Below are positions 31,100 to 43,638 of a stretch of 64,000 nt of DNA, piece by piece. The DNA is taken from contig NW_024037074.1 of NCBI RefSeq assembly GCF_015706575.1, positions 28,199,334 to 28,263,333 on the forward strand, given 5' to 3'. Within the stretch, counting starts at the first letter, position 1. Every line of letters starts with the position of its first letter. The notes beneath the pieces are model-generated. The model was not told the DNA's origin. It saw only the letters and a program-made list of their open reading frames with translations, and searched no databases. A program made the position numbers and the translations under genes. The stretch is from Patiria miniata (taxonomy: Eukaryota > Echinodermata > Asteroidea > Valvatida > Asterinidae).

Positions 31100-33372
31100 A
31101 TGTATAATTAAATAAATAAAATCAAATCACAACGCATAAATATACAGGCGCAGTGCTGCATTGTTTTGGTTTCGCTTTCCATTTTGCCAAAACAGTATTA
31201 ACCAATGAATTAAAAGAAAAATGTTCAATGTCATCATGATAAGAAAGATAATTGATTCTTAATACAAAGCATTTTACAGTATTGTTTAGTATCAAAACTG
31301 CTTAAAAACAGTTAATTAAAAAGAAGTTAAATATATGACTTTTGAAAAAGAAGGTTTTAGCTGCGTTTGAAAAACACTTCAAATTCATTATTTCTTTGCT
31401 CAAATAACGTGGAAATCTGCACGTTCACTATATGCCTTGCCAGGCTTTGGACGAACTTTAGGAAGGTTAAACTGAACCCCATCACAGTTTTTAGTGCGAA
31501 TATTAAACGCAAGAACTGATATTTACTCTGTGAAGTACCGTAGAGCTGCCTCACCATGGCGGATAAGTTTGAAAAGTACCGAAGAATCTTGAATTCAACC
31601 CGCACCGTAACCGAGAGCCAACGTAGTTCCTGAAGTACGGGCGTATGACCCTTCCTTCTGCATATACGTTGTTATTTCTTAAACTGGTAATCGTATGAAA
31701 AAAAAACATAAACCGTTACAATAGTCTGTCTGGCAAGTAACAAATGCATGTATTAAAAAAATATATATTTTTTTTCATTTGCATTTATCATACCTTATAC
31801 AACCAGAGATTAAATGAAGTCTGGTGATATATTTATTTGACCTCGAAAACTTTTTTTCTTGAACAAAACAAGAGTTTCAAATTGCGCCACAGTGAACCAA
31901 GATCTCTCAACTTTTGTTAAACACTTTATTTTGTATCCCATGTTATACATTTATCATTGAGTTTTTGTTCATGTTAAAAGTTGAGTTTTAGAGCTTTCAC
32001 TATGATGAAATTGTTTACGATTTAATGTAGTTTGAGTTGATATTGTGACACTATATCAGCAGATTACGCAATTATGATTCTATAGTATTTATTTGATTCT
32101 AAGAAACCTTTTTTCCAAGTATACATTTGAGGATATGGTCTGTTTAACAGCTTAACTAATTTAAGCACAGAAATTAATCATATAACATGTAATCAGTATC
32201 GAATATAAATACTCAAAAAGTGTATTTTGAACATTACTGTAATTGAACATTTAGCTTTTAACAATGTGGAAAACCTTGTCCCACTCGTAATACATTCCAT
32301 CGAATTGCTCTCAGGAAAGTAAAATTACAGAGAAATTTGGACCATTTACTGAAGACAGTCAATAAAATCGTTTGTCGTTGAAATGAACGAGCAAATCCCA
32401 GTCTGAATCTTACGAACACAATTTCTTATTAAATACTTAAACCTGTGATTATAGTTAACAATTTTAATCCCTCTGATATTACAAATTATTGCAAACAGAG
32501 TCAGTTAATTACCTGTATTTTTGTCCATTTTTGTTTGTTTTGACTTCTAGATTTGGGGATCGTGTTAATGAAAGGCCGGGTTAACATTGGTTGAGGATGG
32601 ATGGGGTGGAGGATGAATAATTAGTGGTGTCGAGGGGGGTAGGGATTGAAGATGAGGGGCGGGGAGCAAAATATGATGCCGACTGTTACTTCATCAAAAA
32701 CAATGAATGGCACTAAGACGATGGTGTAGTCTACTTATCCCATTTACCCCACGGATTCTTAAAATGCTAAAACATGTAGACAGAACAAAATGAGAAATGA
32801 AAAATGCTGGATGTCAGGCCCATGAATCTTTGCCCCCCTCCCTCCTCCCCAACACAACCGGAAGCCCACCGACAGTGTTGTTCTACATCCGCCTGTAAAG
32901 GGCAGGGTGTTCAGATTGGCTTGGGTTTGAAGGGTGGTAGAGATAAGGCGGTTGCGTTTCGCAGATTAATGGGAGATGGGTGAGAATAAGAGGGAGAGCA
33001 TTGGTGAGAGAGGCTGAATAGGGTGAAAGCTGTACGATTTCCTCACACGCTCATCTTACAAACGCCGGGTATTTTAGGACAAGGGTCATCGGCACGTGCA
33101 TGGGGGAGGTGGGTGTGTGCAGGGGCGGATCCAGGCATTTTCGCAGGAGGGAGGGGTCCATCGGCAAAACAAATCTGAAATGCAGAAAAAAAAAAATTCT
33201 CCAGACACTTGGCCGCCAAAAGGCAGACATTATTGTTACCAGTAAAACATGACCTTCCGCAATTTTTGAATATACCTTGGCAGGTTTTTTTCAGTAAAAA
33301 TACCTTTGCTGTACGTACGTAAACCATGGCCCCGGATGCAAATTTTCTTTTCCTAAACTACACCCACATACA
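31100..33372. other. 3' flank and long spacer of unit 3 (type B)
   Basis: Collinear with 10,496-12,770. Holds the LINE tail (listed) and CAGGGGCGGATCCAGG at 33,120. No gene is seen. Confidence 0.6.
31390..31640 (-). mobile_element. LINE reverse-transcriptase C-terminal remnant (unit 3)
   Basis: The - strand reads LQELRWLSVTVRVEFKI, a good match to the LHWLPVxxRIxFKIL block of non-LTR reverse transcriptases; the remainder is out of frame. Confidence 0.7.
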
Positions 33373-33995
33373 TGGTTGTTTAGCGCCCTCTACGATACTT
33401 ATATGATACGTACGCAGGTATATAATTATATTTCCCCCCACATTTTGGCGAGCAGTGCGATAGCTCAGTCGATAGGGTTGTGATTTTGCATTGCGAGGTT
33501 GCAGATTCGATTCACCGTTGTTTTGTTCCCGATTTGTTTTTTTTTTCTTTTCTAACCTCAGACTTCAGAGGATATTTTGTTAAAGGGAAATAAAGTCCAA
33601 ATTTCATTACGTTCCAAGTCATTTCTTTTTTTCTAATTTATATTTTATTTCTCACGTTTGTAGAAAAGCAAAATCCAAAATGCCATAGCGTTCACCCATT
33701 ATGCGGATGACGTTTGGGAGAAAAAAAAACATTTTCTGCAAAAAAAAAAAAAAAACGCCCATGCAGGATGGTAAAGGGTGCACACCGGTAAATAGGCCTA
33801 AACCCATCCGCCGAGTGCATGAAAGAAAGTTAAACCCTCAAAATATTCGATACTAGAGAGTTCTGAGAGTCATAAAATCATAAGGCTTCCAATTCTGAGC
33901 ATTTTGGATGCAATTGGGCTCGAAAGTGCGCTATTGTGTCATGTTGTGGAGGGATCGTTTTTGAAGATGGCTACTGTTCCACTTTTGGAAAAAGT
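33373..33995 (+). mobile_element. Insertion with tRNA-like head (SINE-like composite)
   Basis: Absent from the matching point in unit 1 (about 12,760), where CATACATAGGAGTCACC reads through. A tRNA-like segment at 33,452-33,520 has box A TAGCTCAGTCGATAGGG and a box B-like GATTCGATTC, but no pairing acceptor or T stem, so it is not a tRNA gene. The body, AAAGGGAAATAAAGTCC to GGCTACTGTTCCAC, has no frame. In the unit 5 spacer the same element is split (56,050 and 57,242). Confidence 0.6.
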
Positions 33996-34481
33996 AGGGG
34001 TCGCCTTCTTTGGGTAAGAATATCTCGAAAAGTCAATGGTCAACCCACAAAAAATGAAAATAAAATAAAAGATGACATGTTGATTACCTTTTTTTCTGTG
34101 CAGCTATACCCGTGAGAGTTCTGAATATTTTTCCAGGAATTTTGAAGTATGTGCATTTAACACTGGTGTCTATGGGCATTTTAATACAGGGCTGCACCCC
34201 AAGACCTGTAAATCGACTCCCAAAGACATAAGAGATAACTTCACGTACTTCCCGGTTTTTTTTTTAGTTTTTAGTAATACTCATGACTGTAGACCTCCAA
34301 CGCATGGTGTTTGACATTTTAATTGAATACAATGTAGTATTTCTTGAGTTGTTGCCCCCAAAACGAGTTAATTCTGTATTTCAAAATTAGAATTTCGTCC
34401 AGTGATTTGTCATGATGACTGCGTAACATTATGAGATTTAATATGATCGGGAAACTGTCAAACAATGAAAAATTAATAAGG
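33996..34481. other. Long spacer of unit 3
   Basis: Same as 12,770-13,390 minus the 151-bp fold-back element; the empty site lies at about 34,105. No gene is seen. Confidence 0.55.
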
Positions 34482-35400
34482 GAATAAATGTGTGCTCCGG
34501 AGGTTTTTATCACTCGTTTAATACCGCTTAGAGTCTGGGTGCTGATAATTACCCGAGCCGGAGGCAAAATAATGGAGTGTTCAGCTGGCGAGTAAGATGT
34601 AAACAACCCTTTTATGGAGATTGACGCGCGCGTAACATGTTCTGCGCGATGTCACGCAGAACGCACCTGGGGCGTTGCGTTTTGAGTTTAGAACTATACA
34701 ATTCTGACTCGCTTGTAGTGTTGCGCATGCCTACGTGAGGATTGTGAACGTTCAACCAATGAAACGGTAAGAGGCACTGGATTTTTAGGAGTCCACATTT
34801 TATTGCGACACTGGAAAAGTGTTTAAGACCAGCTAGCCATGTCTTTATCATCCGCTTAAGACCGGCCACGTGACGGGCTCTCAACCGCTGTTCCTCGTGC
34901 AATCGTTACTACTAGTACTGTCGAGCGCAAACTTGCTACTTGCGCAACTTTGAAATTTGCGCGCGATTGCACAAGGAACAGCGTGCGCGCGAAGGTTTAT
35001 TAGTCAGACCCTATTTATATCTAACAGTAAGTCTAGATTCCAGACTAGCTGCTACAACTCCCCAGTTCATTAGGAATTTTACTGAAAGGTATGCGACAAG
35101 GTATGCAATAAAATTCACGACATTGCAAACAAATTCGCATACGTGTGCGCACATATTCGCGATTAATTTCACGACATCGCATACGTGTGCGCATATATTC
35201 GCGATAAATTTCGCGACATCGCATACGTGTGCGCACATATTCGCGATAAATTTTGCGACATCGCATACGTGTGCGCACATATTCGCGATAAATTTTGCGA
35301 CATCGCATACGTGTGCGCACACATTCGCGATAAATTTCGCGACATCGCATACGTATGCGCACACGTTTGCGATATGCGATGTCCCTTCAGGGCCACCATA
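34482..35400. other. Unit-specific segment replacing spacer
   Basis: Spacer homology stops at AAACAATGAAAAATTAATA and resumes at GGTCACTCTACTAATTATC, replacing about 950 bases present in unit 1. Contains an 18-base inverted repeat (CTGTTCCTCGTGCAATCG at 34,888 and its near complement at 34,964) and the 42-bp minisatellite. No transposon ends are clear and no gene is supported. Confidence 0.6.
35130..35385. repeat. 42-bp minisatellite, six copies
   Basis: CATACGTGTGCGCA recurs at 35,138, 35,180, 35,222, 35,264, 35,306 and (as CATACGTATGCGCA) 35,348, exactly 42 apart. Because 42 is a multiple of 3 and the unit lacks stops, several frames on both strands stay open; this is not evidence of coding. 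Confidence 0.92.
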
Positions 35401-36252
35401 GGTCACTCTACTAATTATCACCAGCTAAACACGCACTATAATGTTAAAGAGTCTGTATTTCATAGGGTCCTAAACTCACGCTACCCCGGATAAGAGACAC
35501 CCCGGCGGAGACACGCCCAATGCAGTATCATTTATTAATCCTCGGAAGGATTTGTGTTCTTCCTAAAAAAAACAACCAAAGAAATGAGTTTGAATTGCAC
35601 CATAGTGGACCAATGACTCTTAAATGTCATTATTGTTTTTTCTTTGTTGTGTTCCAGATTATTTTTATTGGATTTTTAACGTGTTAAAAATTTGGTCCTA
35701 AAGTTTAATTCTGATGAAATGATTGTTTACGATTTAATGCATTTTTAGTTGTTAATGTGACACTATCAGAGCATTGTTAAAACGCAGTTATAATTCTATT
35801 GCAAATGATAATTTTATTGTACAAAAGGTGCGGTTTATCTTCATGTGCATTCACATTTCATGATATCTCTAATATCATGTGATAAGATATAAAATATACA
35901 TTCTAAAAAACAAGGTTTTGAAAACTCTAGTTTTTGATGATGTGGGACATAGATGCCCCTTCTAATAAACTCTGGAAGAATGAAATTGAATTCTCCGGAA
36001 AGAAGAATTGCAAAGACATTTTGAATATTTACTAAAAAAAAGTAAATGAAATCTTATCTCTTGTGAACAAATGTCTTATTGAGTACTGTTAATATTATTA
36101 ACAATTCTAGTATTTTTGAATTTGATATTGAAAATATTTGCAACAAATCAGTGAATTGCTTTGTTGTGCTGTATAGTTATTTTGCTGTTTTGTCGTCTTG
36201 AATTTGGGGTTCGTGTTCAAGGCCCGGTACAGATGTGTGTCGAGGGGGTTAA
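35401..36252. other. Long spacer of unit 3, continued
   Basis: Collinear with 14,340-15,240. No gene is seen. Confidence 0.5.
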
Positions 36253-36973
36253 GCCCCTGTCACACTTTCGCGTATCCCAATTCCTTATGAGTTCCTTATC
36301 AAAATGTTTCAATACGCAGCCGTACGCTCAAAACGTCGAAATTTTTTGAATACTTTGACTTATGTGCGACGCACATCTAGCCTACAAGTAACGAGTTCAG
36401 CGCATCCATTGTGTATGAGATGTGTATAAGTTGCGTATGCAGTGCACAACATTATTTTTCGGGCTGCGAATAGGTCAGTATGCAGTGCGCATGCCGAGCG
36501 TATTCCGGACGCACCCGACTTATGCCGACCGCATGCCTGACGCAATACGTCGGCATTCGCGTTCAGCGTGCGTTGTATCTGCGCTGCAAGTATACGCTCT
36601 GTATACGTCCAATATAGGCGGTTCATAATTATGCTGACGGGGTGCGTGCCGGGAGGTCAGCGTATTACTGCATATGAACCGCTTATCCCCCACGAACACA
36701 AAGCGTACTCGTACCGTGCTCGACCGATGCGGGGCCAATGCGCTGCGTATTTATAACTTATGATATGCGTAACAGCATACGTAGCGTAGTTTTGTGCATG
36801 CCCAAAACTATCCGGCGTACTGGGCCGTACTATGCGTATGCCTGCGTACATAAAACTTACACAAAACGATAGAGATGCATATGAGGTGCGTATTGTGTGT
36901 ACGACTGCGTATGAAAAAAATGTCAATGCGCAACTCATAAGGAATTAGGATACGCAGAAGTGTGACAGGGCCC
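36253..36973. mobile_element. 721-bp TIR element with TAA target duplication (PIF/Harbinger-like)
   Basis: Left end GCCCCTGTCACACTTTCGCG; right end on the other strand GGGCCCTGTCACACTTCTGCG; inverted repeats extend about 40 bases (GTATCC.AATTCCTTATGAGTT). TAA flanks it at 36,250-36,252 and 36,974-36,976. Empty counterpart sites read GGGGGTTAAGGGTTGAAAATGG (about 15,240) or a near variant (60,180). The interior is full of TACGCA/TGCGTA motifs and has no transposase. Confidence 0.85.
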
Positions 36974-36976
36974 TAA

Positions 36977-37113
36977 GGGGTTGAAAATGGGAGGGGGCAA
37001 CAAAACTGATATCAATAGTTATTTATCTTTCAATAATTGAACAACAGCAGTAAATATTACTAATAAGACGACGGTGTAGTCCACTCGTTTCATTTCCCCC
37101 ACGGATTCTTGAA
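36977..37113. other. Spacer
   Basis: Collinear with 15,245-15,375; nothing further is seen. Confidence 0.45.
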
Positions 37114-37453
37114 ATATAATAATTAATAATTTGGGAGGCTAATCATCCTTACTCGCAGTTGGGATGCTAAAATTGCGAAGGACGCGGCTACAACGTGGTC
37201 GGGCCGCTGGCACGTAAAGACGCCTATGGCTGCCGACCACATCGACCCATATATGACCATGGAGCATGGAGCCTGAGATCGAAAGTGTTTGATTTTGCCG
37301 GAGGGAGGAAAACCGGAGAGCACGGAGAAACCCTCCTAGCACAGGAGAGAACCAACGCACAACTCTACTCACATGCGATCCGCGGCCAGGATTCGAACCG
37401 TGGTCACCTTGGTGAGAGGCGAGCGCTTTACGCACAAGCCACCCACGCCACCC
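37114..37453 (-). mobile_element. tRNA-derived SINE, third copy
   Basis: Orthologous to 15,376-15,713, with a box B-type GGTTCGAATCC and the CTCCGGTTTTCC core on the - strand. Confidence 0.8.
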
Positions 37454-39369
37454 AAAATGCTAGTATAATGTAGTCAGTAAGAAATAATGAGGGAAAAATG
37501 AAACGCATCCCCACGCCTATCGATTCTGTAACGGCCAGCTTGCCGGGTGTCAGGCCCTTTTACCTGCCCCCTTTCCCTCCACTCACCGCCTCACATAACT
37601 GGAAGCACATCGACAATTTCGTTCTGTATCCGCCTTTGAGGGGCAGGGTGTTTAGGCCGTTTGGGTCTGAAGGTTGTAAGACATTAATAAGGTGGTTGTG
37701 TTCCCCAGATTGACGGGAGATGGGTGAGACGAGGGGGGGGGGGGGGGCTGGCAAAGCCTTGGTGAGAGAGGCTGGATATGATGAAAGTTGAACCCACGTC
37801 AGCATACGGGCAGGTATGTTAGGGGCAGGGTCGTTACCAAGTGCAGCAGTGAGGTCTGAGTACCCGATTTGGTAAAAATGGTCTTCGAATTGAACAGACG
37901 GCCAGCTCCTCAGGCCAGACGGCGAAGTACGGACGTACTGTCCTCTTTGCCACTGGTTGTAGCTGTCCCAACACCCCCCCCCCCGTGATCTTCAAATATC
38001 CGATGACAGATTTATTTCAGTTAAAATATTATTGCTGTACGTTCCCATCGTGGTCAAACTCATTGTCCCGGCCGGATGATGAGAAACGATACGTCACTTG
38101 AAACTCAGTGACATAACTCAGAAAGCTAGGGAGGGCGTGCCTCACCACTCATCCTGCCTGTGTTTGGGGGAGGCGCTTAACTCTTTTGAATAATTCCTCC
38201 AGAAAATGAGGAGTTTTAATTAAGGCCCCTTTAATGAACCACGCTAATGTGTAATACTTCGCGGCGTAATATATCTCGAAAATACTGGGTTTAAAAACGA
38301 CACACCCTAGATAGGTATAAGAATAGGTACTGTTTGGAATTGTGGGCAGTATTGCTCAGCTAGAAATCAGGCACACTCAGGGGGAACACTTAGTGATTAT
38401 TTTGGACTTTCGGTAGAATATGGGCCACCGTCTTTTCAAATTTTCTCAGGAGGTATTCTTACAGAGGCCGGCCTATTTTAGCGGGGAAAACCGTTAGTTG
38501 TCATCAGCAGAAAATTGATGAGTGAATAACTACAAACAGAGACACTCGATAGGTTACCCAACGAAAAACAAATGTCACGACACGACCGTTAATGCTGTAA
38601 AAATAGATTTACTCTTCCTCTTCCTGTCGAAGAAACTATTAATAGAAAGGGGAACAACAGCACTCTAGCATTAAATAAGCACCCCTTTCTCCGCCTCAGC
38701 ATATTGGTTAGGGATCCGCCGTTGGCTGCCCTGGGTGGTTAGGAGGGGGAAGGGGTGGTGGGGGCAGGGGCTCAATATTGGGATTCGTGCATGGCTTTTG
38801 ATCAGGCTACTAAAGGCTAGTGTTTCCTAAAGAAAGAAGTTTGTTGCACATGGTAGGATCCAAAAAGTTGGGGTAAGTTTGGGATTACGTTTGATTAGGC
38901 GAGGGTCAAGATCGGGGTTGGCCTGATGTGTTTGGTTTTTGGTATAGGTTGGGCTCAGTAAGCGGAGGTGGGAGGGCCTCAATTAGCAGGGAGGGGGTCT
39001 GCAGGTGCAAGGTCGATTGGACGCCGAGAAGTTGGCCTGGCCAAGCGCACAATTGACTAGTGGAGGGGGATAGATGAATGGTTATAATTAAAGTTTTCTG
39101 CTGGGTTCTGCAAATTAAGCATACTTTCACCGTAAGAGGGCAGCAACTGTACATGGACAGGATATTATGAACACAATATATTGAAGTTCTTATTACTTTT
39201 TTTGTTCAAGCTAGATTATTACGCCTTTTTTTTCATCAAAAAAGTAGACTGCCTAACCTGACTACAAAATACTAGCCAACAAATGCGTGGCTCCATTTAA
39301 TAACACGAACCGCAAAGCAAACACTGATTGAATCACGTATGGCCGATGTACGTCATTATTTTATCCACC
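37454..39369. other. Long-spacer end and pre-promoter region of unit 4
   Basis: Matches 24,051-25,929. Poly-G at 37,733-37,747 and poly-C at 37,974-37,983. No gene is seen. Confidence 0.55.
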
Positions 39370-39705
39370 AATCAGAGTAAGTCACCCAACAAGTCGTTGA
39401 CGACAATTGAGTGGTCTGTGATTGACAGGTGCCAATCACAATCCACGTGTTTGACTGTGTCACCGACATCCATACAATCATTCCACCAACTAGATGCGTC
39501 TATTTGAGTGTCGGTGATACAAGCTTCGGGTTTCACGTGTGGCAATGTATTCAATTAGCATCATTTCCCTCTCATCAATATGAAGCGAGTCAGTGATGTG
39601 TGATTGACAGCGCGCAGGGGCCAATCACAAACCGGGCTTGCAAGTTCCTCAGTCACTGCTCGGGAAATGGACGTCAACATTTAAGTCACAAGCTGCCGGC
39701 TCACT
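39370..39705 (+). promoter_or_regulatory. C1q unit 4 promoter
   Basis: Distal element 39,417-39,440 and proximal element 39,599-39,629 are intact. The TATA box is altered to CATTTAA (39,678-39,684), whereas the other five copies have TATTTAA. This may weaken the promoter. Confidence 0.72.
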
Positions 39706-39786
39706 CCTCACAACGACCGCAGCTCATGTCTATGTTCAGACTACAACCCGAGAGAACTGTTTGCAAGATCGAACAAGAATTGCACG
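39706..39786 (+). other. First (5') exon of unit 4
   Basis: ATG at 39,726 opens MSMFRLQ...QELH; donor CACG|GTGAGT with GT at 39,787. Presumed to splice to 44,835. Confidence 0.65.
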
Positions 39787-39969
39787 GTGAGTGTTTGAAA
39801 CAATCTTTTACGATAATTCTTCCAACTTTGGGGTTGATTTTTTTTGATATATGATATTGACACAAATGTACTTATATAACCAAAACAGTGCGCTGTAAAT
39901 ATTTCCGACCATGATGATCCTGTTTCTATACGGTAGCTCAATAACCTTTCGATAGGTGCTTGAGTAATC

Positions 39970-40210
39970 ACCAGATATTTTAATGTATATAACATAGCTA
40001 AAACTAGTTCTTAGTCTGAACAGTTGATGCAGATACATACCAACATTTTGTGAGGCCAAAGTTTTAGGCCGTAAAAGCTAAGAGCAAATCACCCGGTATT
40101 GTAATGTATACTACATAGCTGAATTAGTTCTTAGTCTGAACAGTTGATGCAGATTCATACCAACATTTTGTGAGGCCAAAGTTTTAGGCCATGAAAGCTA
40201 CGAGCAAATA
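39970..40210. repeat. ~121-bp tandem duplication in unit 4 intron
   Basis: TTAGTCTGAACAGTTGATGC and CCAACATTTTGTGAGGCC each occur twice about 121 bases apart. A third, more diverged copy is at about 40,950. Confidence 0.75.
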
Positions 40211-41710
40211 ATCAGGGTTTTCATTTTATTTGTTCTGAATAAGGAATTCCTGTATGATAATATCATAGCTGCTACTTCCATAGTGCACTCTTAACAAACA
40301 ATTGTCCAAAATTCTGACTGATTTCTAGCTCTTGAAAATTCACTTGAATTGTTGTCACTACCGAAAGCACACTATAAATCTATGCAAGTTTTATAGTTTT
40401 TATTGCCATTCAGGTTCGCCAGATTTCTAGTTATACCTGGCTAAAGGTTTTCAAGAGCGTATTACATGAAATTGGATATTGTTCAGGCACTTACACAATA
40501 TTTCAGATGATAAATTAAAACTGTTTTGGTTAAAAGAAAGAAATATTGCGAGAGCTCGACACTTGACCCATAATATCGGTATGACCATTCACCCCCTTTA
40601 TTTTCTCGCTAGTTTTCCCTGTTAATTGTATCAAACATAAAATCCCGATGCGATGCGCTTACCTTTTTTTTTCCGGCAATCACTCTAACTAATTCAGGAT
40701 TAAAGGTTATGCGGAAGTTGGCCATGGAAGAACGTATGAAGGAAATCGGGATAGTTCAAACATCCTGTCCTATGTTGTTTTATTCAAAATTGGGATAATT
40801 TCAATACCTTTTGCGCTTTGTTTTTAAACTGTGTCATTTCACTAGTTCAAAGTGCGCCATTCCGGTTTAATCACTATACACGTACAGGCCTAAGCGTTAC
40901 TTTTAAGTATTGCGTGATAAAAGGTACTATGTTGCATATACCACTGAATTAGCTCTAGTCTGAACAGTTGATGCGGATTCAGACCAACATTTTGTGAGGC
41001 CAAAATCAGGCAATAATAATAAAGCTAAGAGCAAATAGTCAAAAACAATTTATTTGTTCGGAATAAGGAATTCCTGTCTGACAATATTTCTGCTACTACT
41101 TACATGGTGAACTCTCGACGCACAGTAATTGCCCAAATACTGAATAGTGAAAAACAATACTTCATGGAAGTTTTATAGTTTTTATTATTCAGATTCGCCG
41201 GTCTTCCAGTCAAACCTGGCTGTACGTTTTTCAAGAGTGTATTACATCAAGTTCCTTATTGTTATTGAATTTCTTGCACCAACACAATTATTCAGATGAA
41301 AAATTTAAACCTTTTTGTGTTCAATGAAAGAAATCTTGCGGAAGCTCGACACTTGACCCATAATATCAGTATGATAAATCACCGGCTTTGTTTTCTTTCT
41401 ATAGTTTTCCCTGTTTATTGTATCAGACATAAAATCCCGATGCGATTCGCTCAATTTTTTTTCCCGGCAATCACTGTAACCAATTCAGGAAAAAGGTTTT
41501 ACGGAAATTGGCCACGGAAGAACGTATAAAGGAAATCGGGACATCTCAAACATCCTGTTTTATGTTGTGTTATTGGAAATTGTGATGATCTCAATACAAT
41601 TTGCACTTTGTTTTTAAACTGTGTTCTTCACTATAGTTCACAGTGCGTCATTCCTGTTTGACCACTATATAGGCCTAAGCGTTACTTTCAAGCACTACAC
41701 GATAAAAGTG
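40100..41710. repeat. ~0.8-kb tandem duplication in unit 4 intron
   Basis: AAGGAATTCCTGT at 40,241 and 41,065, CATCCTGTC/TTTATGTTG segments, and CCTAAGCGTTACTTT at 40,889 and 41,674 show two collinear copies about 790-820 bases apart. Confidence 0.7.
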
Positions 41711-42234
41711 TCACTGGTCAGAATAGACTAGAGGGCGCAAATACGAACGGACCGAATTATGATCACACACACACAGTTTTATTCAAGTTCAAATTGCTTT
41801 ATCTGGCTGGATTCATTTCTGGTAATTATGTAAAGAGTTGATGTTTGTACAAATTATTCGGGCCGTCTGCTCTTCTATCTGACTTCAAAGATTAAAGCAC
41901 CAACTTTCCGATGAATTCGGTGTATATTAACACTGTCAATTTAGATTAAGCTACTTTGGTTTTAACCCTTCCCGCAGCTGCCCCTTTAATCTACCTATAT
42001 CGTGCCGTTGCATGGAATGTTTTTATACCACTATTTAATTTGAGCCTCCCTGCCCTAAAACCCAGACCAGCACCCCTTGCATCCTTCAGACCCTAAACAG
42101 CCATTCAAACCACAGACTTGCCCTGTTTATGTCATTTGACTATTTCATTTTGGTCAGCAGGGGTGATCCATGCAATCCCTATATGAACAGTGCAATTGTA
42201 TACAAGCCTATGTAAATGTGCACAAGCACACTAG

Positions 42235-42704
42235 GGTAGCAAACCAGTAAATAAACTTCCATAGACCCCAATGGTAAATGCTCCCACTTCAAAAATTCGG
42301 GAAAAATACTCACAACTCTCCAAGGTGTTCGAATCACACATCAAATTAAAGCTTATTTTATCATCTTTCATTATCTTTTCAATGTTTGGGGGGTCAACTG
42401 ATGACTTTTAGGAGAAATTTCCATCTGAAGATGATCACCCCTGAAAATAGTCCTGAAGCCCATCGCCATTTTGAAAAACGATGCCTACACTCCATTGCAA
42501 AATAGAGCGTTTTTAGGCTCCAAATTACATCCAAATTACACAAAACTGCAAGCTCCCAGTCCTGTGCACGGCTTTCACCCATATTGTTTACAAACCCTCA
42601 AGTTCATGGCCCACAGCATGCTCAAATACTGACGATTTTGAGGGCATGCAAATCTTGATTTGGCCGGCGTAGGCAATTTCGGACCGATTTACTGGTCTGC
42701 ACCC
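42235..42704. mobile_element. MITE of the GGGTGCAGACCAGTAAAT family (inverted)
   Basis: Left GGTAGCAAACCAGTAAAT, right complement GGGTGCAGACCAGTAAATC, with CTAG on both sides (42,231-42,234 and 42,705-42,708). The interior matches 7,005-7,463 on the opposite strand (CCATCGCCATTTTGAAAA). Confidence 0.7.
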
Positions 42705-43360
42705 CTAGATCTTCCCGCCAATTTTAACCCCTGTACCAGATCGACACCCACCCACTCTGGTGGATGTACCATGGTCCATACTAGGATCTAGTGAAAGATG
42801 ACCCCGGGCAAGGCTTCCACGTGGCCGGGAAAGTAAATAACATAGAAATGTGACCAAGATTAAGATTCCTAGTCATATTTTCCCGGGTTCTAGAAATTGG
42901 TTAATGAAGAAACGCGCACATGTTTTTTTTTTCTTCATTATGTACATACAAGCAGTTTTGCGAAACAAACCCAAAAAATAAGAGAACTATGAAAGAAATA
43001 AAAGAGAGATATGCATGCAAACCAGATAAGAAAAGATTTGAATGATTTTCAGTATATCTTTTTCACTATCTTTTTATTTCCACAGAGTGATTACAACAAT
43101 TAACAAACTGGTTAATATGGTCAAAATATAAAAATTAAAAATCTGTCTTTTTTCGTTGTAGGCCAAATTTGTAGGCCTAAATTGGGCGAGTGCTCAAACA
43201 TTAATTCTTTCTAATATTTAGTCACTTTAAGTTCTGATATGCATGTTTCATGTTTCCTTCCCTGATATTTTACATTCTCTGTGTACATTCTTTCATATCA
43301 CTTTATCAAAAGTCATGTCAATTTATGCTTTGTTTTAACACTGTTAATGGCAATATTTTT

Positions 43361-43487
43361 CAAGTGCAAATCTAGAGAGTTTACTGTGTCGGAGAAAGGG
43401 GGAGGGCTCTCTCAAGTGAAATTTCGCCTTATGTGAGAAAATGTCGGTCAATGCCGGGGGGAGGGCTCACCCCTGGATCCACCACTG
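43361..43487. mobile_element. hAT-like MITE remnant (unit 4)
   Basis: Right end CCTGGATCCACCACTG, i.e. CAGTGGTGGATCCAGG on the other strand; left end decayed. Orthologous to 8,415 and 29,088. Confidence 0.5.
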
Positions 43488-43638
43488 ATCTTGCTAAACT
43501 ACCCGATTTCATTGAACATGTGTAACCTTTTGAAAACGTATGCATGAAGTTGAATTCCCGAGCGGGACCAAAATCCTAAGCACAATAAATTCAATGCAAA
43601 GTTACGTCAATTGCCTAATTTTTTTTTACGCGTATAAT

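Noticed and set aside
33452..33525. A tRNA gene
   Set aside because: Box A and a box B-like motif are present, but acceptor and T stems do not pair; it is the head of a SINE-like repeat, with a second copy at 56,050.
35130..35385. CRISPR array
   Set aside because: The repeats are contiguous with no unique spacers, and the genome is animal.
34940..35493. Overlapping open frames of 76-153 codons on both strands, with SHTCAHIFAINFAT-like repeats
   Set aside because: They are produced by the 42-bp minisatellite, which has no stops and a length divisible by three; there is no start context, homology or conservation.
36360..36938. Several 60-93 codon frames
   Set aside because: All lie inside the TAA-flanked transposon and come from its TACGCA-rich interior.
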